Of a stretch of DNA of 43,784 bases, positions 17,063 through 25,333 are shown piece after piece. The notes beneath the pieces were generated by a model. It ran no database searches. It was not told the DNA's origin and was given only the letters and a program-made list of their open reading frames with translations. How positions within the stretch are numbered: position 1 is the first letter of the stretch; the number at the start of each line of letters is the position of its first letter. The stretch comes from Litorilinea aerophila. Lineage in GTDB: Bacteria; Chloroflexota; Anaerolineae; Caldilineales; Caldilineaceae. The stretch lies in contig CAMDQF010000011.1 in assembly GCA_945905745.1 (NCBI GenBank), forward strand, positions 1 to 43,784. The letters are read 5' to 3'. Position numbers and translations under genes: made by a program.

Positions 17063-17111
17063 CGTAGGGCGGACTGTCAGTCCGCCGGGCGGACTAACAG
17101 TCCGCCCTACG
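17063..17111. repeat. Cloverleaf palindromic element upstream of tlyA
   Basis: Outer arms CGTAGGG / CCCTACG enclose two tandem hairpins with near-identical 8-base stems: GGCGGACT-GTC-AGTCCGCC and GGCGGACT-AAC-AGTCCGCC. The same architecture (outer CGTAGG stem plus inner hairpins) occurs in frame in the giant gene at 33051-33106 and after it at 42818-42890. Its right end is 8 bases from the tlyA ATG, so the G-run that would serve as ribosome-binding site abuts the element. Confidence 0.75.
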
Positions 17112-17119
17112 GGGGGGCG

Positions 17120-17929
17120 ATGCCCAAGAACAAACAACGGCTCGACCTGCTGTTGGTGGAGCGGGAACTGGTGGAGAGCCGGGAGCAGGCACGGCGGTTG
17201 ATATTGGCGGGCGAGGTCTTCATCGACGAGCAGGTGGCAGACAAAGCCGGGCGGCTCGTTCCCGTCGAAGCCAATTTGCGGGTGCGCACGCCGCCCCGCT
17301 ATGTCAGCCGGGGCGGGCTGAAACTGGAAGCGGCCCTGGACGCCTTCGCCATTGACCCCAGCGGACTGGTTGGGCTGGATGTGGGTGCCAGCACAGGTGG
17401 CTTCACCGACTGTCTCTTGCAGCGGGGCGCGGCCAAAGTCTACGCGGTAGATGTGGGCTACGGTCAGTTGGCCTGGAAGCTGCGTTCTGACGAGCGCGTG
17501 GTTACCATCGAACGGACAAACATCCGCTATCTGGAAAGCCTGCCCGCAGGCGTTCTGGCAGACCTGGCCGTCATCGACGCCAGTTTTATCGGGCTGGAAC
17601 TGGTGCTGCCTCCGACCCTGCGCCTGCTGACCCCCGTCGGTCAGGTCGTCGCGCTCATCAAACCCCAATTCGAAGCCGGACCGAACGACGTGGGCAAGGG
17701 GGGAGTTGTGCGGGATCGGGCAGTCCATCGCCGGGTGCTGGACGAAATCAGAGAACTGGCCCAAACTCTGGGTGTCTGGGTGGTCGGATTGACCGTCTCC
17801 CCCGCGCCGGGGCCAGCAGGCAACGTCGAATTCCTCATCTGGTTGGACAAAAAAGAGCGCCCGCCCCTGGAATGGGAGCGGGCAGTTGGGGATGCCCTGG
17901 CCCTGGCTGGAGGGTTGCTTAGAAAATAG
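17120..17929 (+). CDS. tlyA: TlyA-family 2'-O-methyltransferase (16S/23S rRNA cytidine)
   Basis: The 269-residue protein has an N-terminal S4 RNA-binding domain ([20 protein letters not shown]) and an FtsJ/RrmJ-type methyltransferase domain. The AdoMet motif is [16 protein letters not shown] near residue 89, with [22 protein letters not shown], and a GNVEFLIWL end. [14 protein letters not shown] is diagnostic for TlyA. Family members methylate the ribose of C1409 (16S) and/or C1920 (23S), so they affect ribosome function and capreomycin sensitivity. The start directly follows the cloverleaf element with only GGGGGGG as upstream purine tract. The next gene is convergent. Confidence 0.92.
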   Translation: MPKNKQRLDLLLVERELVESREQARRLILAGEVFIDEQVADKAGRLVPVEANLRVRTPPRYVSRGGLKLEAALDAFAIDPSGLVGLDVGASTGGFTDCLLQRGAAKVYAVDVGYGQLAWKLRSDERVVTIERTNIRYLESLPAGVLADLAVIDASFIGLELVLPPTLRLLTPVGQVVALIKPQFEAGPNDVGKGGVVRDRAVHRRVLDEIRELAQTLGVWVVGLTVSPAPGPAGNVEFLIWLDKKERPPLEWERAVGDALALAGGLLRK

Positions 17930-17930
17930 A

Positions 17931-18006
17931 ACGCGGATGACGCGGATTTGGCTGATAGGCGCGGATAAAAATCTGCGTAAATCTGGAGTTTCCGCGTCAT
18001 CCGCGT
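17931..18006. terminator. Inverted repeat between convergent genes, CGCGGATGACGCGGA family
   Basis: Arms ACGCGGATGACGCGGA (17931-17946) and TCCGCGTCATCCGCGT (17991-18006) are perfectly complementary. They lie in the 89-base gap between the tlyA stop and the methyltransferase stop, with further GCGGAT / ATCTGCG units in the loop. Probably a bidirectional terminator of dispersed-repeat origin; a related array lies at 24706-24775. Confidence 0.6.
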
Positions 18007-18018
18007 CCCATTCTTCGC

Positions 18019-18777
18019 CTACGGCCTACGCGCCTCAATCGTATAGTAGCTGGCGAAGAAGGAGAGATCGCCCGTCTCTTCCAGCCGTTTTTGCAGGGCC
18101 AACAGCCCCGCTTGGTGGGTCGCCACCGAGAAATCCGGCACTTCCCAGGGTGCGCACTTCAGATAGTAGACAATCGCTCCCACGTCTGTAAAGCGTAACT
18201 TGCTCTGGGACTCCTGCACCTGGACAATCTCCAGCCCGGCGGCCCGCAGCCGGGGCACATACTGCTGGGGGGTGGCGTTCGGCCATTGGGGTTTCGCGCC
18301 GAAATAGGCCGTCAGGTCCCACGCCCACATCCCGTGTACCTGCTGGGTGAGAAAAGTGCCGCCGGGTGCGAGGATGCGCGCAATCTCGGCGGCGTTGAAG
18401 GCTGAATGGCGGTTGAGTATCACTTCAAATTCGCCATCGGCAAAGGGCAAGGGGTCTTCGTCGGTGATGTGGACATCTCGCACCTCTACGCCCAGCGCTT
18501 CCAAACGCTGTCGGGCCAGGGCCAAATTGGGCGGCCATTCCTCGGTCGCCACCACCCGTTGCGGCCAGTGGGCGCGCATATCGAGCAGACGCTCGCCGCC
18601 ACCCGTGTCCATATCCAGCACAGAAGTGGCCCCGTCCATCAGTGCGCTGGCCTGGGCAATGTAGTCCCAGGGCAGGGGGTCTTCGAGCATCCGTCCAGCC
18701 AGATAGGAGAAGTCCCAGCCGATGAAAGGTTGTGCTTCTTCGTGTTGCCAAATCGCCAGGAGTTCTGTCTCTGTCAT
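18019..18777 (-). CDS. Class I SAM-dependent methyltransferase
   Basis: The 252-residue protein starts MTETELLAIWQHEEAQPFIG. It contains an AdoMet-binding region in which the usual GxGxG reads VLDMDTGGGERLL (near residue 61), then VVATEEWPPNLALARQRL, the LPFADGEFEVILNRHSAF segment and ILAPGGTFLTQQV, a Methyltransf_11-like order. The substrate is unknown. ATG 18777 is preferred over an upstream in-frame ATG at 18921, because the extra 48 residues have no family character and GGGAAAGAG lies just before 18777. It diverges from the next gene across a 211-base promoter region. Confidence 0.8.
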   Translation of the reverse strand: MTETELLAIWQHEEAQPFIGWDFSYLAGRMLEDPLPWDYIAQASALMDGATSVLDMDTGGGERLLDMRAHWPQRVVATEEWPPNLALARQRLEALGVEVRDVHITDEDPLPFADGEFEVILNRHSAFNAAEIARILAPGGTFLTQQVHGMWAWDLTAYFGAKPQWPNATPQQYVPRLRAAGLEIVQVQESQSKLRFTDVGAIVYYLKCAPWEVPDFSVATHQAGLLALQKRLEETGDLSFFASYYTIEARRP

Positions 18778-18896
18778 TCTCTTTCCCCAGCCTCCCCAAA
18801 TCTGCACATTCTTCTGTCTGTAAACCAGTGCAAACAGAATCCATCCGACTATCCGGCAGGTAAGAAACCCGCCTTTCTCCCCATCCCCTCCAATGC

Positions 18897-18902
18897 TACA
18901 AT
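18897..18902 (+). promoter_or_regulatory. Probable extended -10 element for the second enolase-superfamily gene
   Basis: TGCTACAAT gives an extended -10 (TACAAT at 18897-18902), 86 bases upstream of the ATG at 18989. No convincing -35 is present (TTTCTC at 18874-18879), which is tolerable for an extended -10 promoter. Confidence 0.4.
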
Positions 18903-18988
18903 AGGAGTTCGGTGAAGACAACTACCGATCCAGCAAAGAAAGTGCTGGGCCACACTCCCATCAGCCAATCCTTCCAGGAGACCCTGCC

Positions 18989-20095
18989 ATGAAAATTACC
19001 GACGTGACTGTCCAACGTTATGCGTGGCCCCGGCCCAAACCCATCAGCAACGGGAAATATACCTATGTGGACGTCAGCTTGAACCTCATCCACATCCACA
19101 CGGACGAGGGTGTGACTGGGATCGGCTGGGGTGGTGGCACGGCGTCGGGCCAGGGCAGCGATTTGACGACTGTGCTGGTGGACTATTTCCGGCCTATACT
19201 CATGGGTGAAGACCCCTTCAACTACCGGCGTATCTGGGCCGGTATGTGGCTGCCCAAGCTGGTGGGGCGACGGGGACTCTCCACACGGGTCATCAGCGGC
19301 ATCGACATTGCCCTTTGGGATCTGATGGGCAAGGCCGTGGGCAAGTCGGTCCACAAACTGTTGGGCGGCTACCGGGACAGCATCCCCGCCTACATCGCCG
19401 GGGGCTACTACGAGGAGGGCAAGGGGCTGGCCGAGCTGGCCCAGGAGATGGAGGAGAATCTGAGCCTGGGGGCCAAAGCCATTAAAATGAAGATCGGCGG
19501 TGTCCCCATCAACCAGGATGTGGAGCGGGTGCGGGTGGTGCGGGAGACAATCGGACCCGATGTGAAGCTGCTGGTGGATGCCAACAACGCCTATAGCGCT
19601 CACGAAGCGATCGAAATTGCGCGCAAGATGGAGAAATATGAACCCTTCTGGTTTGAGGAGCCAGTCGCGCCCGACGACTACCGGGGCCATGCCCGGGTGG
19701 CCCGTTCCACTTCCATCCCGATTGCCAGCGGCGAGAACGAGTACACCCGTTACGGCTTCCGGGACCTGATCCAGGCCGAAGGTGCGGCCATCCTCAACGC
19801 CGACGCCCAGATTTTGGGGGGCATCACCGAATTTATGCAGGTGGCTGCGCTCAGCGCGGCGGAGGATTTGCTCATCGCCCCCCACGGCGCGCAGGAGGTC
19901 CACGTCCATCTGGTCTGTGCCATCTCGAATGGTCTGCTTCTGGAATTCTACCGCGAGACGGTGGATCCACTGCGTATGCAGATTTTCCAGGAGCCGATGC
20001 GTCTGGACAGCCAGGGCAATGTGCCTGTGCCCACTCGTCCTGGCCTGGGCTTCACCCCCAACTACGAACTGTTGGAACGCTATCGGGTGGGGTGA
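18989..20095 (+). CDS. Mandelate racemase/muconate lactonizing family enzyme (mandelate racemase subgroup)
   Basis: The 368-residue enolase-superfamily protein has intact catalytic landmarks: the KxK base motif in IKMKIGG (near residue 167), metal ligands in LVDANNAY (Asp ~196), FWFEEP (Glu ~222) and ASGENEYT (Glu ~248), and the acid/base His in IAPHGAQEVHVHL near 300. It is clearly distinct from the enzyme at 5027, which lacks KxK. Likely reactions are racemisation, cycloisomerisation or dehydration of sugar acids. AGGAGA lies at a proper distance before the ATG. The convergent genes on the other side (dehydrogenase, isomerases) suggest a sugar-acid catabolic neighbourhood; that link is inference. 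Confidence 0.85.
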   Translation: MKITDVTVQRYAWPRPKPISNGKYTYVDVSLNLIHIHTDEGVTGIGWGGGTASGQGSDLTTVLVDYFRPILMGEDPFNYRRIWAGMWLPKLVGRRGLSTRVISGIDIALWDLMGKAVGKSVHKLLGGYRDSIPAYIAGGYYEEGKGLAELAQEMEENLSLGAKAIKMKIGGVPINQDVERVRVVRETIGPDVKLLVDANNAYSAHEAIEIARKMEKYEPFWFEEPVAPDDYRGHARVARSTSIPIASGENEYTRYGFRDLIQAEGAAILNADAQILGGITEFMQVAALSAAEDLLIAPHGAQEVHVHLVCAISNGLLLEFYRETVDPLRMQIFQEPMRLDSQGNVPVPTRPGLGFTPNYELLERYRVG

Positions 20096-20170
20096 TGGAG
20101 TAGGCGAACCAGTAGCCCGCCATCAGTACACTGCGGCGTAAATTGACCAATGGTTGTTCGGGTGGGTGCT

Positions 20171-20212
20171 GCGTAGTGCGTGAACTGGTACACGAACCAC
20201 GCACCACACCAG
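20171..20212. repeat. Imperfect palindrome of the TAGTGCGTGAACTGG family
   Basis: GTAGTGCGTGAACTGGTACACGAACCACGCACCAC-type sequence lies between two convergent genes (gap 20096-20242) and matches the family at 6151-6202. It may serve as terminator; its arms are imperfect. Nothing else is seen in the gap. Confidence 0.45.
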
Positions 20213-20242
20213 CATCTATTGGCTTATTCGCGCCGAACTGTA

Positions 20243-21223
20243 CTAGATATTCCGCCAGTCAAACATCGGTGCCAGGCTGGTCAAGCGGCGGTGGCGGATG
20301 TCCTGATAGGCTTGCTGAGCCTGTTGGGGATTCATCAGATCGTACAGCCCATCAACTTTGACTTTCTCTTCGTGTAGCCATTGTAAGCCCGCTGCATAAT
20401 TTTCAAAGATGCTGCCTCGGCGGAAGGGGGTGGGGTGGTTGGGCAACTGCCATTCCCAGCCACTGCGCACGGTCAGATAATTGAAGAAGACCAGGCGCAG
20501 CAGTTCATGGGCGGTGGCCTCGTTGCGCTGTGCCCAGGGCGCGCCGATCTGGCTCAGCTCCCCATAGGGCTGCAAGACCTGACATCCGTCCACTGCGGCC
20601 TGTTCGTGGCCGGAACACTCCAACTGAAGTGCCACCTGCCTGGCAATCGTGGGATCATCCACAGGCACGCTGGCTAATACGCGGCGCAATCCCACGTGCT
20701 GGGCCAATTCCTGGCGGGTCGGGTCGGGATCGACCGCGACTACCTCATATCCACAGGATTGGAATATCTGCGCGCCCAAATTGCCCACAGGCCCCAGCCC
20801 GGTCACCATCACCAGAGCAGGGGGACGAGCCGCGGTAGTACTTAGCGTCGCCATTGTGACGCCCATCAGTCGGGTGAAAACGGCCCGCTCTGGGGCCAAC
20901 CCAGCCGGAACCGCCACCGTCTCCGTGACCGGGAAGCACTGGTAGGAACGGTGCTTGCCCATACAGAAGCGCAGTTCGCCTACCCGCACCCCTTCCACCT
21001 CTGCCCCAACCCGCTCCACGGCAAAGATGGCCGCATAGCCCGGGTACTTGGGAAAGGTCTGGCCCAAATAGGCCCCATTCAATTCGGTGCCGGGGCTGGC
21101 CAATGTGACCAGCGTGCGACCCGCGATCTCATTCGGTTGCGGCTCTTGCACCTGGTCAGGGGCCGGCAACAGTTCGGCCACTTCACGGGCGCTAAAGGTG
21201 ATGGCATAGATATTCTCGCTCAT
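20243..21223 (-). CDS. MDR-family zinc-type alcohol/sorbitol dehydrogenase-like protein
   Basis: This 326-residue medium-chain dehydrogenase-like protein has an N-terminal GroES-like half (SPGTELNGAYLG, YPGYAAIFAVERVG) and a Rossmann half. The nucleotide-binding motif is GLGPVGNLGAQIF near residue 142, followed by VVAVDPDPTRQELA, where the Asp ending beta 2 suggests NAD. The Cys/His/Glu catalytic zinc ligands of classic alcohol dehydrogenases are not evident, so zinc dependence is doubtful. The ATG overlaps the stop of the upstream isomerase gene by four bases, with AAGGAA inside that gene, so the two are coupled. A role in sugar or polyol oxidation is inferred from context. Confidence 0.75.
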   Translation of the reverse strand: MSENIYAITFSAREVAELLPAPDQVQEPQPNEIAGRTLVTLASPGTELNGAYLGQTFPKYPGYAAIFAVERVGAEVEGVRVGELRFCMGKHRSYQCFPVTETVAVPAGLAPERAVFTRLMGVTMATLSTTAARPPALVMVTGLGPVGNLGAQIFQSCGYEVVAVDPDPTRQELAQHVGLRRVLASVPVDDPTIARQVALQLECSGHEQAAVDGCQVLQPYGELSQIGAPWAQRNEATAHELLRLVFFNYLTVRSGWEWQLPNHPTPFRRGSIFENYAAGLQWLHEEKVKVDGLYDLMNPQQAQQAYQDIRHRRLTSLAPMFDWRNI

Positions 21224-22053
21224 AGGGGGATTCCTTCGCTTTGGGCTAGGCCGCGCACGTGGGCTGCGGCCAGATCGTATTCGGTTTCATCGGGCAGATG
21301 TTCCAACATCACCGGCAGGTCCGGGGCCAGTTGGTTGAGTTCATGCAACAACACACGGATGTCCAACCCGCCAAGACCAGGGCGCACTTCATCCAGATGG
21401 ACGGTCAGCCGCTGGTCCAGGCGGATGTCTTTAAGATGGACGCTGCGAATAGCTGGGCCTAGTGTCGCCACAAATTCTCTGATCAGTGCCGCATTTTGGA
21501 AGTAGCGTTGGGGGCTGTTGACCAGATTGACCGGGTCAAAGTGGACAGCAAAGCCGGGGCGGTCAATCTCTGCAATCAGCCGCTGGTAGCTTTCCACAGA
21601 ATCCGGGTAGAGCCAGGGCATGGTTTCCAGGGCATAAACCGTCGCTTGGGGCTGCACCGCATCGATAATCTCTTGCACTGTCTCCACTATCAGGTCAAAG
21701 GTTGCTTCGCTGAGGTCTGCGGGATGGGGACCGTCCCATTTTTTCCCCCGAGAGCCTGCAATGTTCACGCAGCAGCGGGCGCCGATGCGCTCCGCCAGAA
21801 GGAGGGACGACTTGCACCTCTCCAGCGCCGCAGCCCTCTCAGCTGGGTCCGGGCTGAGGGGGTTGCTCCACGCGCCCACTTCGGCAATCACAATGTCGGC
21901 GGCCTGGGCGGCCTGGCGATAGGCCTCAATCAGCGCGGGATCCGCATGGGTTTTGAGAGGGCAATAGGCCGCTTTAGCGCCCTTGGCCTGTACGGCCGCG
22001 ACCCATTGGGCAGGATCGGCATAGGGTTGAAAAATCGGTAGACCCAGACGCAT
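21220..22053 (-). CDS. Sugar phosphate isomerase/epimerase family TIM-barrel protein
   Basis: The ~277-residue protein resembles the xylose-isomerase-like TIM-barrel (AP endonuclease family 2) proteins. Metal-site motifs are YALETMPW (Glu), FAVHFDPVNLVNSPQRYF (His, Asp), SVHLKDIRL (His) and VMLEHLPDETEY (Glu). The start is ATG 22053 (MRLGLPIFQ), because AGGAAAG is 8 bases upstream of it and only 1-2 bases from the ATG at 22059. The downstream dehydrogenase gene overlaps by ATGA. Substrate unknown; keto-sugar isomerisation is the usual chemistry of the family. Confidence 0.8.
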   Translation of the reverse strand: MRLGLPIFQPYADPAQWVAAVQAKGAKAAYCPLKTHADPALIEAYRQAAQAADIVIAEVGAWSNPLSPDPAERAAALERCKSSLLLAERIGARCCVNIAGSRGKKWDGPHPADLSEATFDLIVETVQEIIDAVQPQATVYALETMPWLYPDSVESYQRLIAEIDRPGFAVHFDPVNLVNSPQRYFQNAALIREFVATLGPAIRSVHLKDIRLDQRLTVHLDEVRPGLGGLDIRVLLHELNQLAPDLPVMLEHLPDETEYDLAAAHVRGLAQSEGIPL

Positions 22054-22096
22054 AGGCATCTTTCCTGTAGTTGGAGATGATGGCAGAAGGATAACG

Positions 22097-23005
22097 CTAC
22101 ATATGCCCCGCGTGGCCCAGCGCCAGCCAGAAGATGTAGCGCCAGGAGAGTTCGCCCCGCACGCTCACGGTTGTGGTGTGGCCAGGTGTCGCCCCAACCC
22201 CAGAACCCTCTTTCAGGTTCTCTTGCAGAAATGCCAGCAATTGGTTCCACGCTTCCTGCTGGGGGCCACCCAGCGCGATCGCTTCCACACTCGTCACAAA
22301 GGCGTGGGGCTGTCCTTCGTAGACGGTGATTTCGTGGGGAATGCCCGCCTCTTGCAACCCCTGGCGCAGGGCATCTACCTCTTCCAGGGGAATCGACTGA
22401 TCCGCGCCGCCGAAAATGCCCAGAACAGGCCCGGAGAGCGCGGCCAACTGGGCCGGATCGCTGATAATCTGGCCGTAGAAGATGGCGGTGGCAGCCAATT
22501 GGGGATTGCGCAAACTGTAGCGCAGGGCTGTTCCCCCGCCGAAACAGAAGCCCATCACCCCAATCCGCTCCGCCTGCACATCGGGTTGGGACGCCAGCCA
22601 GCCATAGACCGCATCCACATCCCCGTCGATCTGGGCCGTGTCCGCGGTAATGACATTGTAGATGGCCCGGGGAATCCAGCCAGTGGTCCCATTGCGGAAA
22701 ACATTGGGCGCAATCACCACATAGCCTTCCTGGGCCAGGGCTTCGGCTTTGCCGATCATCTCTGGGCGCAGACCGTAAAATTCGTGGATCATAATGACCG
22801 CAGGAAAGGGGCCTTCACCCTCTGGTTTGGCCAAATAGGCCCGGATTTCTGTGCCGTCGTCGGCGACCACAGCCATATTCGTCAACCCGTCCAGGCGTGC
22901 GGGGGCAAAAAAGCCATCGACCCAAATGGAGCCGGCAAGCAGAACCACGGCCATCAATAGGGTAATGAGTAGGATCAGTCCAAGTCGTTTAAATAGTCGG
23001 CCCAT
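22097..23005 (-). CDS. Membrane-anchored dienelactone hydrolase family protein
   Basis: The 302-residue protein starts MGRLFKRLGLILLITLLMAV, an uncleaved-looking N-terminal membrane segment, so the catalytic domain is probably extracytoplasmic. The alpha/beta-hydrolase core has the dienelactone-hydrolase set: Glu in IMIHEFYGLRPE, nucleophile Cys in GVMGFCFGGGTA, Asp in GGADQSIP, and His in GQPHAFV. ATG 23005 with GGAGAA upstream is preferred to ATG 23065. The last ~25 residues (WRYIFWLALGHAGHM) are hydrophobic and unusual. Many family members hydrolyse esters or lactones of unknown identity; the neighbouring sugar-acid enzymes make a lactone substrate plausible, but this is speculation. Confidence 0.8.
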   Translation of the reverse strand: MGRLFKRLGLILLITLLMAVVLLAGSIWVDGFFAPARLDGLTNMAVVADDGTEIRAYLAKPEGEGPFPAVIMIHEFYGLRPEMIGKAEALAQEGYVVIAPNVFRNGTTGWIPRAIYNVITADTAQIDGDVDAVYGWLASQPDVQAERIGVMGFCFGGGTALRYSLRNPQLAATAIFYGQIISDPAQLAALSGPVLGIFGGADQSIPLEEVDALRQGLQEAGIPHEITVYEGQPHAFVTSVEAIALGGPQQEAWNQLLAFLQENLKEGSGVGATPGHTTTVSVRGELSWRYIFWLALGHAGHM

Positions 23006-23093
23006 TGAAAACAATTCTCCAGTGAAATATGTGGAAACGCAAATCGATCTTTCTCTACTTGTCACCCGGTCAGCTTGTCATCTTTTCAAACAG

Positions 23094-23495
23094 CTATCCC
23101 CCAGATGGGTCGGCTGTGAGAGCCGCGCCCCAAACTTCCATATCCACCTCCACCTGCGCCCGGTTGAGGATATCGTCCAGCACAAGATCGGCGTTGGGAA
23201 GGTCAGCCACCCGCTCGGCCACCAGCACCAGATCGTCCAACGTGGCGTCGGTCACATAGATTTTGTCAAAGGCTCGTTTTGGGTTGAGCCAATAGCCACC
23301 CGCACCCAGCTTGCCCCATTTGGTGAGCAGGTAGAGAATCACATATGCCTGCCCCGCCGCTGTCTCTTCCGCCACCCGGGAACCATCCAGGCTGATGGGA
23401 TAGAGAAAGTCAATGCCAGAGGCGGTACGCGCAGCCCGATAGTAGCGGATGTGGCGGGAGCGGTTGAAGCGATAGATGGCGTCTGGGATGAACAT
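23094..23495 (-). CDS. Hypothetical protein, 133 residues
   Basis: I do not recognise this family. It begins MFIPDAIYRFNRSRHIRYYR and is soluble, with mixed alpha/beta character, a central ETAAGQAYVILYLLTKWG and an acidic C-terminal half (DATLDDLVLVAERVADLP). The composition fits the surrounding genes, and the frame is free of repeat DNA. The gene lies 88 bases upstream of the hydrolase gene on the same strand. Its ATG has only AGGG upstream. No signal peptide is seen. Confidence 0.55.
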   Translation of the reverse strand: MFIPDAIYRFNRSRHIRYYRAARTASGIDFLYPISLDGSRVAEETAAGQAYVILYLLTKWGKLGAGGYWLNPKRAFDKIYVTDATLDDLVLVAERVADLPNADLVLDDILNRAQVEVDMEVWGAALTADPSGG

Positions 23496-23632
23496 AGCCC
23501 TATTCTACGATCCGGTCATTCCAAATGATAGTGATCTTCGCCCCAAACGTATTGGGGACGATAGCCAAAGGCGGCCTCGGCAGCCGCGCAGGAGAGGGGG
23601 GAGGTGTGGCCGGGCAGCTCCCCGCGGAGCCA
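23496..23632 (-). other. Short gap with a possible C-terminal gene remnant
   Basis: On the minus strand a short frame, open only from about 23625, ends at a stop near 23517 and reads ...AAAEAAFGYRPQYVWGEDHY..., which looks more protein-like than random. It has no start or upstream continuation, because the region before it is the palindrome GCTCCGCGGGGAGC and a C-run. It may be the tail of a lost gene, or chance. Confidence 0.2.
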
Positions 23633-24676
23633 TCAGCGTCCCATTTTTAGGCCCGCCTTCTCATAAACAGCCAGCACAGCGGCCAGACTGCGCCGCCCTT
23701 CCCGTCCGTCAATGGCCGGCTCTGTTCCGCTGCGGATGGCGTCAATAAAGTCGCCCAGAATGGCGATGTGACCGCTGGCCGCGATGCCCCGGGGATTGCT
23801 CGCCATCCCTGCGTCCACCTGTGCGGTCGCCACAGGCCACGGCTCGACCGTTGCCAGGGACGGGTCGTTGAGCGTCCAGCGCAGGACGGACTCCCCTTCG
23901 ATCTGAATCCCGCCATTCGTGCCGTAGATTTCCAGCCGGTGGGGAAAGCCCGGTGGGGTGGTGATGGTTCCGGTCAGACTCGCCAGCGCACCGCTGGCAA
24001 AGCGCAGGAGAGCCGCCGCAGTGTTCTCTACTTCGACGGTGCGCCGCCCAGTCGAAGCAAAGGAATGGACATCCACCGGGTCGCCCAGAAACCAGACCAG
24101 CAGATCAATGATGTGAATGCCCTGGTTCATCAGTACGCCGCCGCCGTCCAGCGCCCAGCTTCCCCGCCAGTCAGCCTGGGCGTAGTAGGCTTCGCCCCGC
24201 ATATAGGGCATTGTCACCGCGGCCAGGGTAATCTCGCCCAGGTCGCCGTTGTGGATGGCGTCGTGAACCCGGCGAAAGAGCGGCTCCACCCGGCGCTGCA
24301 GAGTGACGCCCAGGCGCACGCCGTTGGCCTGGCAGGCGGCGATGATGGCGTCGGCATCGGCCAGGGCGACGGCCATCGGCTTCTCCACCAGCACGTGCTT
24401 GCCCGCATGGGCCGCGGCGATGGCCTGGGCCGGGTGTTCGCCGCTGGGCGTGGCGATGCAGACCGCATCTACCGCCGGGTCTGCCAATACTTCTGCGACG
24501 CTGCGGCAGGGGACGCCGAAGCGCTGGCTGATTTCGTCGAAGCGGGCCGGGTTGTAGTGGCCGATAGCGACCAGCCGCGCGCCCTTTTGCCCATTGGCTT
24601 CGATGGCTTGCCTGTAATAGTCGGCGATCATTCCCGCGCCGAGGATGGCAAAACCGATAGTTTCGTTGGATGGCAT
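23633..24676 (-). CDS. Gfo/Idh/MocA family oxidoreductase
   Basis: The 347-residue protein has an N-terminal Rossmann domain (GFAILGAGMIADYY, nucleotide-binding Gly-rich loop), VDAVCIATPSGEHPAQAI, and the signature HVLVEKPMA with the catalytic Lys near residue 98. The C-terminal domain carries DGGGVLMNQGIHIIDLLVW with the usual Asp-x3-His active-site pattern. Such enzymes oxidise or reduce sugars, inositols or their acids with NAD(P). The ATG at 24676 has AAGGAA upstream. A second, only distantly similar, family member lies at 28019. The gene is probably part of the sugar-type minus-strand group. Confidence 0.88.
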   Translation of the reverse strand: MPSNETIGFAILGAGMIADYYRQAIEANGQKGARLVAIGHYNPARFDEISQRFGVPCRSVAEVLADPAVDAVCIATPSGEHPAQAIAAAHAGKHVLVEKPMAVALADADAIIAACQANGVRLGVTLQRRVEPLFRRVHDAIHNGDLGEITLAAVTMPYMRGEAYYAQADWRGSWALDGGGVLMNQGIHIIDLLVWFLGDPVDVHSFASTGRRTVEVENTAAALLRFASGALASLTGTITTPPGFPHRLEIYGTNGGIQIEGESVLRWTLNDPSLATVEPWPVATAQVDAGMASNPRGIAASGHIAILGDFIDAIRSGTEPAIDGREGRRSLAAVLAVYEKAGLKMGR

Positions 24677-24705
24677 ACCGGATTCCTTTCGGAGGGACGC
24701 AGATT

Positions 24706-24778
24706 GCGCAGAAGAGACAGATTACGCAGATTCTATCCGCGCCTATCCGCCCTATCCGCGTCGTCCGCGTTCTATGCT
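24706..24778. repeat. Dispersed CGCAGATT / ATCCGCG repeat array
   Basis: Units such as GCAGATTGCGCAG and CTATCCGCGCCTATCCGCC lie between the Gfo/Idh gene and the DinB gene. The array is of the same type as 17931-18006 and parts of 4480-4850. It fills the 105-base gap; no gene is present. Confidence 0.5.
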
Positions 24779-24781
24779 TCG

Positions 24782-25252
24782 TCAATCATACGAGAGCGCC
24801 CACTCGTCCTGCCAGGAGGCGGGGATGGGCAGGTGATGGCAGTAGAGAAAATTGATCAGTTGGCCGTGGTGGTGCATTTCGTGTTTGATCATCTGCATCA
24901 CCACTTCGTAGGCTGGCTGGCCGTTAGGTAGAGGCTTTTCCAGGTCCATTCCGGCCAGCAGTTCGGCCATACGTTCGTCCGCCTCTCGCATCTTTTCCCC
25001 AATCAGAGCGGGTGTGATTTTGCCCACTCCGTTGAGACTACACGCAAAGCCTTGCCACGCGCCGGTTTCCAGCTTACGCAGATAGCTTTCGTGCGCGCCG
25101 GTCATACACCAGAACTGATAGCCCAGACTTTGGGAAGTCTCAAAGGGCAGGCGCAGTTCCAACTGCTCGCTTGACAGTTGGCCCAGATAGTCGTAGGTCA
25201 GGCCTCGGATGCCCTGCCATTGGCTGAGGAGGATTTGGGAAAGGGTAGACAT
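24782..25252 (-). CDS. DinB-family protein
   Basis: The 156-residue helical protein begins MSTLSQILLSQWQGIRGLTY. It has the three metal-binding positions of the DinB/YfiT four-helix bundle: His in CMTGAHESYLRKLE and the pair in MIKHEMHHHGQLINFL. Family members are metal-dependent, often thiol-transferase-like or of unknown function. ATG 25252 follows AGGAGAG and is preferred over an upstream in-frame ATG at 25321 whose extra residues come from repeat-like DNA (GATGCTGGGGTGCTGGGATG). It is flanked by the isomerase gene upstream on the same strand. Confidence 0.8.
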   Translation of the reverse strand: MSTLSQILLSQWQGIRGLTYDYLGQLSSEQLELRLPFETSQSLGYQFWCMTGAHESYLRKLETGAWQGFACSLNGVGKITPALIGEKMREADERMAELLAGMDLEKPLPNGQPAYEVVMQMIKHEMHHHGQLINFLYCHHLPIPASWQDEWALSYD

Positions 25253-25333
25253 AAATGACTCTCCTGAACGAATGGGATGCTGGGGTGCTGGGATGCCGGG
25301 ATGAAGGATGCGCGCCACCATCCGCGCATCTCA

